Source: Desertivirga xinjiangensis
GTDB taxonomy: Bacteria; Bacteroidota; Bacteroidia; Sphingobacteriales; Sphingobacteriaceae
Reading direction: 5' to 3'
NCBI RefSeq assembly: GCF_024436435.1
Contig: NZ_JAFMZP010000002.1
Coordinates: forward strand, 372,001 to 436,000
Length of the DNA stretch: 64,000 bases
Positions 54,470 through 62,815 of this stretch are shown piece after piece. A program made the translations under genes and the position numbers. Under the pieces are notes generated by a model that worked only from the letters and a program-made list of their open reading frames with translations, searched no databases and was not told the origin of the DNA. Position 1 is the first letter of the stretch, and every line of letters begins with the position of its first letter.

Positions 54470-54996
54470 AGTTTACCGGTAGCGATTTATTGGTTGGAAA
54501 ACGACAGAGAAGCTCGTCTCTGCGCCTGAGTCTGCAAAGTATTTACACTGCAGAGCTGGGTGTAAAAGAGAAAACCGGTAAGAACGATGGGGACCGGGTG
54601 GAAACTTACCTCCGGTACGTTCATCTTAAAGCTTCAAATCCCTGGTGCGCAGCCTTTGTGTGCTGGGGGCTTGGTCAGGCCGGAATCCCCAACCCTGGCA
54701 GCGGCTGGTCGCCTGATCTGTTGCCAAACTCTAAAGTGATCTGGCAGCGAAGAAGAAGCTTAATGAAGCAGGGAAAGACACCGGAAGCTGGTGATGTGTT
54801 TGGCATCTGGTTCCCCGAAAAGGGAAGAGTGGCCCATGTCGGATTCGTTGATGAGTGGTCAGGCAAATATCTTGTCACCGTCGAGGGCAACACCAATGTT
54901 TCAGGAGGGATTGAAGGTGATGGGGTTTACCGTCGGCGAAGAATGATCAGCTCTGTTTACAAGGTGGCAGATTACATAGGAGGGAAGAGTTTATGA
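54388..54996 (+). CDS. CHAP-domain peptidoglycan hydrolase (endolysin-like)
   Basis: A CHAP (NlpC/P60-like) amidase/endopeptidase of the TIGR02594 type. YTAELGVKEKTGKNDG precedes catalytic Cys in NPWCAAFVCWGL, His in GRVAHVGFVDEW and Asn in TVEGNTN. It cleaves peptidoglycan. Two starts are possible: ATG 54388 gives a hydrophobic, export-like N terminus (LFKFLLVAAFCVCVYAG) but overlaps the holin-like gene by 82 nt; ATG 54466 overlaps its stop by 4 nt and gives a cytoplasmic enzyme that would need a holin. Its end overlaps the next gene by 4 nt. Confidence 0.82.
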   Translation: MAKITDLFKFLLVAAFCVCVYAGSAGMKFTGSDLLVGKRQRSSSLRLSLQSIYTAELGVKEKTGKNDGDRVETYLRYVHLKASNPWCAAFVCWGLGQAGIPNPGSGWSPDLLPNSKVIWQRRRSLMKQGKTPEAGDVFGIWFPEKGRVAHVGFVDEWSGKYLVTVEGNTNVSGGIEGDGVYRRRRMISSVYKVADYIGGKSL

Positions 54997-55532
54997 AATC
55001 CCTTAGGAAATTTGTTGTGAAAACCCCTATGAAGATCGGAGTAGTTTTGGTTTTAGCTGTGATGATTTTGTTCTTCCCGGGTTGCTCGGTGCTGAAAAAT
55101 CGCTCGGTAAATAAAACGGACAGCAGCTTTGTTCAGCGAGAAAAACTGACCAGTGCAATGTCGTTAAAAGAGAGGACCGACAGTGAAATCCGTCTCATCT
55201 ATGCAGATTCCGGCAAACATACGTTCATGGTTGAAATAAGTCCTGAGGGTGATTTTACCTACTCGCCGGTTGGTGGATTTAGCGGTAAAGCAAAAATGCT
55301 AAAGATTTCCGGTAATGGGGAGATCTGGAGGGGGGGACGCTCAACTCTGTCTGCGCGAAATGACATAAAAATCGACTCGGTCCGCAGTGAAGATATGAGG
55401 TCAAGATTAAGGATCAGCAACAGCCAAACCTCAGTAAAGACCGAAAAGCAGGGTAAATGGTATGTGTGGTTGTTAGTAGTGACAGCCGTATTAATTGGTT
55501 TGTTAATTCTCAAGAAGCGTCTTCTAGCCTGA
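54993..55532 (+). CDS. Lipoprotein with C-terminal TM helix, unimolecular-spanin-like
   Basis: A 179-residue protein. A basic, hydrophobic signal ends in lipobox FFPGC (Cys31). Residues 32-153 are periplasmic and beta-rich (HTFMVEISPEGDFTYSPVGGF). Residues about 155-173 (WYVWLLVVTAVLIGLLIL) form a TM helix with KKRLLA after it. An outer-membrane lipid anchor plus an inner-membrane C-terminal TM is the defining topology of u-spanins such as phage T1 gp11, which fuse the two membranes at lysis. No sequence family is recognised, so the call rests on topology and gene order. Confidence 0.6.
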   Translation: MKSLRKFVVKTPMKIGVVLVLAVMILFFPGCSVLKNRSVNKTDSSFVQREKLTSAMSLKERTDSEIRLIYADSGKHTFMVEISPEGDFTYSPVGGFSGKAKMLKISGNGEIWRGGRSTLSARNDIKIDSVRSEDMRSRLRISNSQTSVKTEKQGKWYVWLLVVTAVLIGLLILKKRLLA

Positions 55533-55597
55533 ATTGCCGATGGTGGACAACGACTATGGATTGTTTGTATTCAGCAGTGGAATTCCCAACTCTGTAC

Positions 55598-55640
55598 AGC
55601 CAAGCTTTTAATCTCCTGAAATAAAGCTTGGCTGATCATT
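55598..55640 (+). terminator. Rho-independent-like terminator of lysis operon
   Basis: AGCCAAGCTTT (55598-55608) pairs perfectly with AAAGCTTGGCT (55623-55633) across a 14-nt loop; ATTTTGT follows. It lies 66 bp past the spanin-like gene and closes the operon. Confidence 0.6.
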
Positions 55641-55819
55641 TTGTATTGTCAGGAATGTTCTTATTTTGTCCGGACAGTTGAACATGGTATGTAGTTCATT
55701 CTCAGTAAAATAATACTAATATAATCGTCTTATGCAAAAACAAAGTTTTAATTACCGCAATCAATTGATCCGGATAATTGACCAATTCACGTCAATATAA
55801 ACAATCTTATAATTTCAAC

Positions 55820-56440
55820 ATGAAAGAAAATCAACTTAACTATCGCCAGCAGCTGGTCAAATTATATTACCTGCTGGACGAAGCTGCTTTCTCCTTTTAC
55901 AGTCTGGGTTTTAAATTTGGTCTGGAAAACGAATTCCAGGACCTGAATGCTGTTTGGAAAGATGATGAAGGTATTCCGATAGACCTGGAATACCTTAAGG
56001 TTATAGATCATCAGGACATACCCAATATTATAAATATAGTTGAGATCCTGTGGGAAGCCCGGGATTCAGTGGAAAGCATGAATAAGCTTTCGAAGGAGGA
56101 CCTGGTTTTGCTGGTTGAACCACCGGTCGAACCATTGATTGAATCAGATGATGAACCCTTACCAGATGACGAACCCGTATCAGAAGATGAGACTGCTATA
56201 TTTTCGAACTTCCATAGCTTTTTCGATAAGTTGATTTTTTTCGAAGATTTAGTCAACATCTATTTAGCGCTTTGGGAAATAGCCTTTTCTAAAGAGGCTC
56301 CAAGTGAGGTACATAGAGATTTTGCGCGTAGATTTTTCATAGGTGGGTTGGAGCTTAATACCGACGACCAAAACGTTAAAGTGGTATTAGAAGCGTTGAA
56401 TAAGGTGGTACTGCTTAACTGTCAATTGAAAACGGATTGA
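55820..56440 (+). CDS. Hypothetical acidic protein
   Basis: A 206-residue protein starting at ATG 55820 (MKENQLNYRQQ). Two helical halves (LVKLYYLLDEAAFSFYSLGFKFG; FDKLIFFEDLVNIYLALWEIAF) are joined by an acidic Pro-rich linker with repeats (EPPVEPLIESDDEPLPDDEP). No signal or membrane segment. Family not recognised. It follows the lysis operon after its terminator, in the same direction, and precedes XRE copy 2 on the opposite strand. Confidence 0.55.
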   Translation: MKENQLNYRQQLVKLYYLLDEAAFSFYSLGFKFGLENEFQDLNAVWKDDEGIPIDLEYLKVIDHQDIPNIINIVEILWEARDSVESMNKLSKEDLVLLVEPPVEPLIESDDEPLPDDEPVSEDETAIFSNFHSFFDKLIFFEDLVNIYLALWEIAFSKEAPSEVHRDFARRFFIGGLELNTDDQNVKVVLEALNKVVLLNCQLKTD

Positions 56441-56624
56441 TAAGGAATATTGGAGATATGAAACGTTGGGACTGAAAGTACCGTTCGGAAAGAACAGTTT
56501 CAACTTAGTGCTGGTTATTTATTTCTAAGTATTCTACCTGAATACTGTTCCAAAATCCTCACCAGTTTGAGACTGATTTATTGTCAAAATCCATCTCAAA
56601 CTTATCCTCAAATAATAAGGGATC

Positions 56625-57071
56625 TTAAGCTTTTATGTCTCTGAGGATTTCTATCTTTTCCCGCTCACTTTTAAGCAGTCTTTCATAGAGATTCTTGTTT
56701 TCCTCGTAAAGCTTTTTATTGTCTTCAACCACTTCTATTAACTTGTCGATAGGATTAAAGGAAGGCTGAATATTCACTGCGTTAAGAGTCGAGTTGTCAT
56801 GGCTTGAAAATGTATTCGAAATAACATTTACCGCCATCTCTTCGTCAAAGTTCTTGATAGCTTCCTCTGGCACTTTCAAAGCCTTTGCCACCAAGGCAAG
56901 CACTTCAGGTTCTAAAGTTTCTTTAGCTTCTAATAAAGAGATCCGTTTCTGGTTCCAGTCTTCACCAAGGGCAATTGAAAGGGCTTCTTGTTTTAGTCCA
57001 AGCATCTCGCGGAAGCGCCGTACATTTCTGCCCTGGTGAATTTTTCCTGATTTTTCGGATGTAGTGCTCAT
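56625..57071 (-). CDS. XRE-family HTH regulator, copy 2
   Basis: A 148-residue paralogue of the protein at 1437. The N-terminal 75 residues are nearly the same (KIHQGRNVRRFREMLGLKQE, GEDWNQKRISLLEAKETLEP). The C terminus is a coiled coil with an extra heptad (EENKNLYERLLKSEREK). It converges with the acidic hypothetical gene and may control this side of the region or its own promoter. Unlike copy 1 it has no DUF4304 partner. Confidence 0.82.
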   Translation of the reverse strand: MSTTSEKSGKIHQGRNVRRFREMLGLKQEALSIALGEDWNQKRISLLEAKETLEPEVLALVAKALKVPEEAIKNFDEEMAVNVISNTFSSHDNSTLNAVNIQPSFNPIDKLIEVVEDNKKLYEENKNLYERLLKSEREKIEILRDIKA

Positions 57072-57628
57072 ACCTGTAATTAATAGGGTTGGTTAAGACA
57101 AATATAAAAAAATACTTGAGAGGCGGGAACTGCGGGAGGCAAGAAGGAGGATTGACTTATTTAAGTGGATGAGTCTGAACATGTTATAAGCATCCATTTG
57201 CCATTCTTTTGCGATTCAGGAACGGCTGAGCTTTCAATTGTTCCTGGTAGTGTAGCCGGAATAAAATATCCGTTTCAATTACTAAGATAGAAAACCTCAG
57301 AATAGGATAGAACGGGAAAATCTGCTTTCTTTGATATAGCCCCTGTATGGTTTACCCGGGCAAGCAAAAGTAGTTATGATTAGGTATAAAAGTCAATTTG
57401 GTATCTAAACTGGTTCAGGACAATAAACATGATTAATCTAAACGTCTTGAACTGGAACCTGTTAATTTGTCCCCCTGAATAGGTTGCTATCAGCCTGATA
57501 AGATCTCTTTTGCTTTTTAATCTCCAGGTTTATTTCTTTTCATTTCCAGGATTTCGATTAAATGTCTTTTATGGAGCATGCAGGAACCCTATTGCCCATT
57601 TTTCCACAAAAACCTCCTTGATTTCTTT
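57072..57628. other. Intergenic region before the SusC/SusD locus
   Basis: About 560 bases with only the XRE promoter element. No sigma/anti-sigma pair of the kind that often precedes SusC/D loci is present, and no clear TAnnTTTG promoter was found for the downstream operon. Confidence 0.4.
57099..57106 (-). promoter_or_regulatory. -7 element of XRE copy 2
   Basis: TATATTTG on the minus strand, conserved with flanks in front of XRE copy 1. Here the upstream TTG is not preserved. Confidence 0.4.
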
Positions 57629-58096
57629 ATGGTACATCATTTACAATCCTTCTATATATCTCTTCCTGGCAAAAAGCTTTTGCTCTTAGCGGGGCTGACA
57701 TTCATGATTTTTTACGCCGCCAAACCCAGTGCAGCTGTTAATGCTCGTTTGGCAAAAGGGCCTTACGACTCTGATAGCCTTATTCTAATCCGTACCTCGG
57801 GCGCCGACAAAATACAGGCCATTGGAGCAATAGCACAGCTCGATTTCGAACCTTTCGGTTGCCGGGTATACAATGGCTCCATCAGCCAGTTCCTGCAGGG
57901 GCTGAAAGTCTCGTACCTGAAAGATTCCCGGCTGACGCTGATAGATGGAACCGGTTACATCGGCCAGATCGACCTGTTGCTGGATACTCCCTTAAACACC
58001 ATCGAAGAACTCAACAAAGCGCTGGCTCCCTATGATCTCCGCTTTATACACAAAAAGCTTCTCGGAGACAGGAAGACCAACCCTGACAAAAACTAA
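57629..58096 (+). CDS. Secreted DUF3738-like small protein
   Basis: A 155-residue protein with a signal-like segment (KKLLLLAGLTFMIFYAAKPSAA); start at ATG 57629, though an ATG at 57578 is in frame. The C-terminal half (LTLIDGTGYIGQIDLLLDTPL…ALAPYDLRFIHK) parallels the end of the next protein (LDETGFAGPADLRFSKPL…LKKQGLLLQS), which resembles DUF3738/TIGR03435. Function unknown. It is 4 nt from the next gene in a SusC/D operon. Confidence 0.5.
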   Translation: MVHHLQSFYISLPGKKLLLLAGLTFMIFYAAKPSAAVNARLAKGPYDSDSLILIRTSGADKIQAIGAIAQLDFEPFGCRVYNGSISQFLQGLKVSYLKDSRLTLIDGTGYIGQIDLLLDTPLNTIEELNKALAPYDLRFIHKKLLGDRKTNPDKN

Positions 58097-58100
58097 GAAC

Positions 58101-59471
58101 ATGACACAGCCACCTAAGAATACAGAAGCAGAATGCTTCAAAACGTTCCTGATTACTATCGGTATCCTGCTGCTGATCATCACGATCGTGCTGGTCAGTA
58201 CCCTTGTCAACGCTCAGCAACAAACCAAACCCTTAAAAATAGGGGAGAAGCTGCCCGAACTAAGTATCACAAATGTTATCGACCTTAAGGCAGGCAGCAT
58301 AAATTTAACAGAACACAAAGGCAAACTGATCATTCTGGATTTTTGGGCTACCGATTGCAGCAGCTCCGCTGAATACCTGCTCACGGTAAAAAAGCTCCAG
58401 GCGAAGTTCAATGATAGAGTGCTGATCCTGCCGGTAACTTCGCAGCAAGCAACAACCGTACAGGCTTACCTGCAAGCAAGCCCAAAGCTTTCCGGCCTGA
58501 ACCAGCCCATCGCCACAGGTGATACCCTCTTAAGACAATTCTTTCCTTATAAAACCGTACCCCATATCATCTGGATCGATCAGAAAGGCGTGTTCCGCTC
58601 GGTTACCTATGCCGAATACTTGAACGCAGACAATATCCGGCAGGCTTTAACTGGCGGCCCCATGAACTGGCCGCAGAAAGACAGCGAAGCTCCCTATGAT
58701 TACAACAAACCGCTGGCAGCAATTAAGAGCCCTGCTGCAGGAGACAAGCGAAATAGCCTGCTGACCGGTTATGTTCCGGGAGCCAGCACCCGTTCCGGCA
58801 CCCAGAAAGACAGCAGCGGCCGGATCACCCGCTTTTATGCCATCAACCATACCCTGCTGCATCTCTACGCGATCGCCTACCAACGCGGGGGCCTGATCTT
58901 TAACCCTTCCCGCAGAATCCTGGAAGTCAAAGATACCGCCGCTCTGGTGTACAGCCCGAAAGCCGGTTACCTGACCGAATGGGAGCGGAAGCACCAGTAC
59001 AGCTATGAATGCAGCCTTCCTGCCCGAACTGATCTGAAAGATGTCTATCCCTGGATGCGCCATGACCTGGACGCAATGACCGGCCTTAAAAGCTCCATCG
59101 AAAAACGAAAGGTCAGTTGCCTGGTGCTGAAAATCAAAGATGTAAGCCTGTTTAGATCACAAGCGCAACCAACAGCGCAAAAACGCTATGTCGCGCTGGG
59201 GCCCGAAGAAGAAACACCCTTTATGCAAAATGCCCCGCTGGAAAACCTGGTGCTCGCTCTTAACCGCATTTCCGGCTTTCCGCCCGTACTGGATGAAACC
59301 GGTTTTGCCGGTCCGGCAGATCTCCGCTTTAGTAAGCCCCTGAACAACTTAACATCCTTCAAGGAAGAACTCAAAAAGCAAGGCCTACTGCTGCAAAGCC
59401 AGGAGCGGGAGCTAGAAATGTTCATCCTTAAAGAACCCGCCTTTACCACCGATACCACCCTAACCCACTGA
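58101..59471 (+). CDS. TlpA-like thioredoxin fold fused to DUF3738-like domain
   Basis: A 456-residue membrane-anchored protein starting at ATG 58101. One TM segment (FLITIGILLLIITIVLVSTLV) precedes a TlpA-like domain (about 45-175: LIILDFWATDCSSSAEYLL, VPHIIWIDQKG). The active site reads DCSSS, so the second redox Cys is missing and disulfide chemistry is unlikely. The C-terminal half (about 260-450) resembles DUF3738. Such TlpA-DUF3738 proteins commonly precede SusC/D genes in Pedobacter-like genomes. Confidence 0.72.
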   Translation: MTQPPKNTEAECFKTFLITIGILLLIITIVLVSTLVNAQQQTKPLKIGEKLPELSITNVIDLKAGSINLTEHKGKLIILDFWATDCSSSAEYLLTVKKLQAKFNDRVLILPVTSQQATTVQAYLQASPKLSGLNQPIATGDTLLRQFFPYKTVPHIIWIDQKGVFRSVTYAEYLNADNIRQALTGGPMNWPQKDSEAPYDYNKPLAAIKSPAAGDKRNSLLTGYVPGASTRSGTQKDSSGRITRFYAINHTLLHLYAIAYQRGGLIFNPSRRILEVKDTAALVYSPKAGYLTEWERKHQYSYECSLPARTDLKDVYPWMRHDLDAMTGLKSSIEKRKVSCLVLKIKDVSLFRSQAQPTAQKRYVALGPEEETPFMQNAPLENLVLALNRISGFPPVLDETGFAGPADLRFSKPLNNLTSFKEELKKQGLLLQSQERELEMFILKEPAFTTDTTLTH

Positions 59472-59535
59472 TCAGTAAAAACCATCAAATCATTATCCGG
59501 TAAATCAGAAAATCACAAGAAATCAACCCTCAAAA

Positions 59536-62500
59536 ATGAAAACACCCTATGTAGTCCTCTTTACCCTGTTCCTCCTAAACCTTTATCCCAGTCACCTCAG
59601 CGCTCAACAGAAACAGCAGCACCCAATAAACGGTCGCATTCTGTCAAACACGGACCAGGAAGCCCTGGCCGGAGCCTCTATCATGGTGCCCGGCACCGGC
59701 ATCCATACTACTTCCAATGCGGATGGCACCTTCCAGCTGAACCTGCCCGCAGACAGCGCTCAGCTTCAGGTTTCCTATATCGGGTTTAAAACCCTGAAAA
59801 TAATGGTACACGTAAACAATCAAACCAGTAGCCCCCTGATCTTAAAGCTCCAGCCCTCCGGTGCCCAGTTGCAGCAGGTTACCGTTTCTACCGGCTACCA
59901 GCAGCTACCCCTTGAACGTGTCACCGGCTCCTTTGAGGTTATTGATCAGAAGCTCTATAACCGGCAGGTGAGTACCGATGTGCTCAGCCGGCTGGATGCC
60001 ATTGCCTCCGAGGTGCTCTTTGACAAACGGGGAAGTGCTGCTAACCAGAATTTCAGTATCCGGGGTATCAGCAGCCTGGGCAGCAGTACCCAGCGGCAGC
60101 CTCTGTTCATTGTCGATAACTTCCCCTATGAAGGAGATATTCGCAACCTCAACCCCAACGATGTCGAGCAGATCACCATCTTAAAAGACGCGGCAGCCTC
60201 CTCCATCTGGGGCGCGAGGGCAGGAAACGGCGTGGTCGTCATCACCACCAAAAAAGCAGGTTATAATCAGCCCTTCAGGCTCTCCCTGCAAAGCAATGTC
60301 ACCCTCGGCGAGAAACCCGATGTGTTCTATGCCCCGCAAATGTCCTCCGCCTCCTTTATCGAGGCCGAGCGCTTTCTCTTTGATAAAGGCTTTTATAACT
60401 CCGCCCTAAGCAATACCCGGGCAAGGCCGGTGATCTCTCCCGTGGTGGAGCTGCTGGCTAAACACCGGGCAGGGCAGCTTAGCCAGGAGGAGCTTAACAG
60501 TCAGATCGCAGAGCTCAGCAGTTACGATGTACGAAACGATATCAGCAAGTACCTATACCGCAAAAGCGTTAACCAGCAGTATGCTCTAAACCTGAGCGGG
60601 GGAAGCAGCAACCTGCACTATACCCTTTCGGGAGGATACGACCGGAACCTGCTGAGCCAGCAGAGTAACGACTACCAAAGAACCACCCTGCGCAGCACGG
60701 TGATCAGTAAACCCATCAAGCAGCTCGAGCTGCAGGCCGGGCTCAGCTATACCGCCACCCTGGCTCATAACTACAATACCGCCATCAATCCCGGGGGAGG
60801 CAAGTCGGTGATCTACCCCTATGCCCGCCTGGCCGATGCCGCAGGCAATGCCCTGGCCCTGGAAAAAGACTACCGCCTGTCCTTTGTAGATACGGCAGGC
60901 AAGGGCAGACTGCTCGACTGGCATTACCGTCCCCTGGATGAGGCAGAACTAGCAGACAATGTCAGCCGGATCCATGACCTGGTGCTAAACCTGGGCAGCC
61001 GCTACCAGCTCTATAAAACCAAAGCCAACGAATGGAACGCCGAGTTGCGCTACCAGTACGAGCGGGCCGCGACCAGCAGCCGGGAGCATTACAGCAAAGA
61101 CACTTACTTCGCCCGAGACCTGGTGAACCGCTATACCCAGCTCACGGCTTCCAGCCGTACCACCATCATCCCCGACGGAGGTATCCTGGACCTGGCCGAA
61201 CAGGTGCTCGATGCCCATGTAGCGCGGGGGCAGCTCAACTACTCCGGTCACCTGGGAGGGCAGCACCAGCTGGAAGCCCTGGCCGGGGCCGAGATCCGGC
61301 AGCGCAGGAGCTCTTCCTCCTCGGGCCGCAGCTATGGCTATGATGATAACTTTATGAGCTTTAAGCAGACGGACCTTGTAAACAGCTATCCCATCTATGC
61401 TAACCTGCTGGCTAATACCCAGGTGCCGCCAAATAATGCTTTCTCCGATGTCACCAGCCGCTTTGTGTCCCTGTTCGGGAATGCCGCCTATACACTAAAG
61501 AGCCGCTATATCCTTTCGTCCAGCATCCGCAAAGACGCCTCCAACCTGCTGGGAGTAGCTACCAACCAGAGAGGGGTGCCCCTGTGGTCGGTAGGGCTGG
61601 CCTGGAACCTTTCCCGCGAAAGCTTCTACACTGGCACCATTCGGGAGTTGCTGCCTTTTATCAAGCTGCGGGCCAGCTACGGCTATAGCGGCAATGTGGA
61701 TAACAGCTTGTCGGCCCTGACCACCATTGCCTACCGGCAGCCTCTGTTCAACTCTTCCACCGGGCTGCCCTATGCCCAGGTGCAAAACCCGCCCAACCCT
61801 GAGCTGCGCTGGGAGAAAGTGCGGATGTTCAACCTCGGGCTCGACTTTGCCAGTAAGGGCAACCGCCTGCAGGGCAGCCTGGAGCTCTATAACAAGCGGG
61901 CCAGCGACCTGCTCAGCCTGGTAGCATCCGATATCACCAGCGGCTTCAGCACCCTGACCCGCAACAGTGCCGCTATGCGCACCCGCGGCGCAGATATCAG
62001 CCTGAACACCCTGATCCTTCCCGGAAGGTTCCGCTGGGAAGCTGCTGCCCTGTATTCGTACTCAAAGAACAAGGTGACTAAGTACTACAGCAAACCCAGC
62101 TCCTTCAGCTTTTATGTTGGAGAGGGCACGGGCATCTCGCCCCTGGAAGGGCAGCCTGCCTATAACGTGGTGAGCTACCGCTGGGCAGGGCTGGATCCGG
62201 CCACCGGCAATCCCATAGCCTTCCTGAACGGTCAGCCCAGCCAGGACTATACGGCCATCACCGGCAAAACCACCCTGGAGGACCTGGTTTTTCATGGCGA
62301 TGCGGTGCCCCCGGTGTACGGCTCGCTGCGGCAGAGCTTCAGCTATGGCAATATCAGTTTGTCGTTCAACATCAGTGGAAGGTTTGCCTATTACTTCCGC
62401 AGGAGCACGATCAACTATGCCAACCTGATGGTCTCCTGGGTGGGGCATCCCGACTATGATAAACGCTGGCAGCAGCCCGGCGATGAGCTGAATACCACGG

Positions 62501-62787
62501 TTCCCTCGATGATCTATCCTGCCAATGCGCAGCGGGAAAGGGTGTACAGCCAGAGTGAAGTGACGGTAGAGCGGGGAGATCATATCCGGCTGCAGGATAT
62601 TAACCTGGGGTATTCGTTTATCAGGACCGCTATTCCCCGCTTGCCTTTTAAGCAGCTGGATGTCTTTCTATATGCCAATAACCTGGGAATCCTCTGGCGG
62701 AAGAACAAAGCGGGTCTCGATCCCGACTACGGAAACAATATCCCGGCGGCAAAGAGCCTTTCGGCGGGAATCAGGGCAAACTTTTAA
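59536..62787 (+). CDS. SusC/RagA-family TonB-linked outer membrane protein
   Basis: A 1083-residue receptor. Signal peptide, CarboxypepD-regulatory-like domain (about 30-110: INGRILSNTDQEALAGASIMVPGTGIHTTS), plug domain (about 120-235: NQNFSIRGISSLGSS…ITILKDAAASSIWGARAGNGVVVITTKK, the SusC signature) and a beta-barrel ending in GIRANF. It transports glycans or peptides with its SusD partner. The DNA is much GC-richer than the rest of the window. Confidence 0.95.
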   Translation: MKTPYVVLFTLFLLNLYPSHLSAQQKQQHPINGRILSNTDQEALAGASIMVPGTGIHTTSNADGTFQLNLPADSAQLQVSYIGFKTLKIMVHVNNQTSSPLILKLQPSGAQLQQVTVSTGYQQLPLERVTGSFEVIDQKLYNRQVSTDVLSRLDAIASEVLFDKRGSAANQNFSIRGISSLGSSTQRQPLFIVDNFPYEGDIRNLNPNDVEQITILKDAAASSIWGARAGNGVVVITTKKAGYNQPFRLSLQSNVTLGEKPDVFYAPQMSSASFIEAERFLFDKGFYNSALSNTRARPVISPVVELLAKHRAGQLSQEELNSQIAELSSYDVRNDISKYLYRKSVNQQYALNLSGGSSNLHYTLSGGYDRNLLSQQSNDYQRTTLRSTVISKPIKQLELQAGLSYTATLAHNYNTAINPGGGKSVIYPYARLADAAGNALALEKDYRLSFVDTAGKGRLLDWHYRPLDEAELADNVSRIHDLVLNLGSRYQLYKTKANEWNAELRYQYERAATSSREHYSKDTYFARDLVNRYTQLTASSRTTIIPDGGILDLAEQVLDAHVARGQLNYSGHLGGQHQLEALAGAEIRQRRSSSSSGRSYGYDDNFMSFKQTDLVNSYPIYANLLANTQVPPNNAFSDVTSRFVSLFGNAAYTLKSRYILSSSIRKDASNLLGVATNQRGVPLWSVGLAWNLSRESFYTGTIRELLPFIKLRASYGYSGNVDNSLSALTTIAYRQPLFNSSTGLPYAQVQNPPNPELRWEKVRMFNLGLDFASKGNRLQGSLELYNKRASDLLSLVASDITSGFSTLTRNSAAMRTRGADISLNTLILPGRFRWEAAALYSYSKNKVTKYYSKPSSFSFYVGEGTGISPLEGQPAYNVVSYRWAGLDPATGNPIAFLNGQPSQDYTAITGKTTLEDLVFHGDAVPPVYGSLRQSFSYGNISLSFNISGRFAYYFRRSTINYANLMVSWVGHPDYDKRWQQPGDELNTTVPSMIYPANAQRERVYSQSEVTVERGDHIRLQDINLGYSFIRTAIPRLPFKQLDVFLYANNLGILWRKNKAGLDPDYGNNIPAAKSLSAGIRANF

Positions 62788-62815
62788 AGAAATGGAAAGA
62801 CAAAAAGAAAAGATC

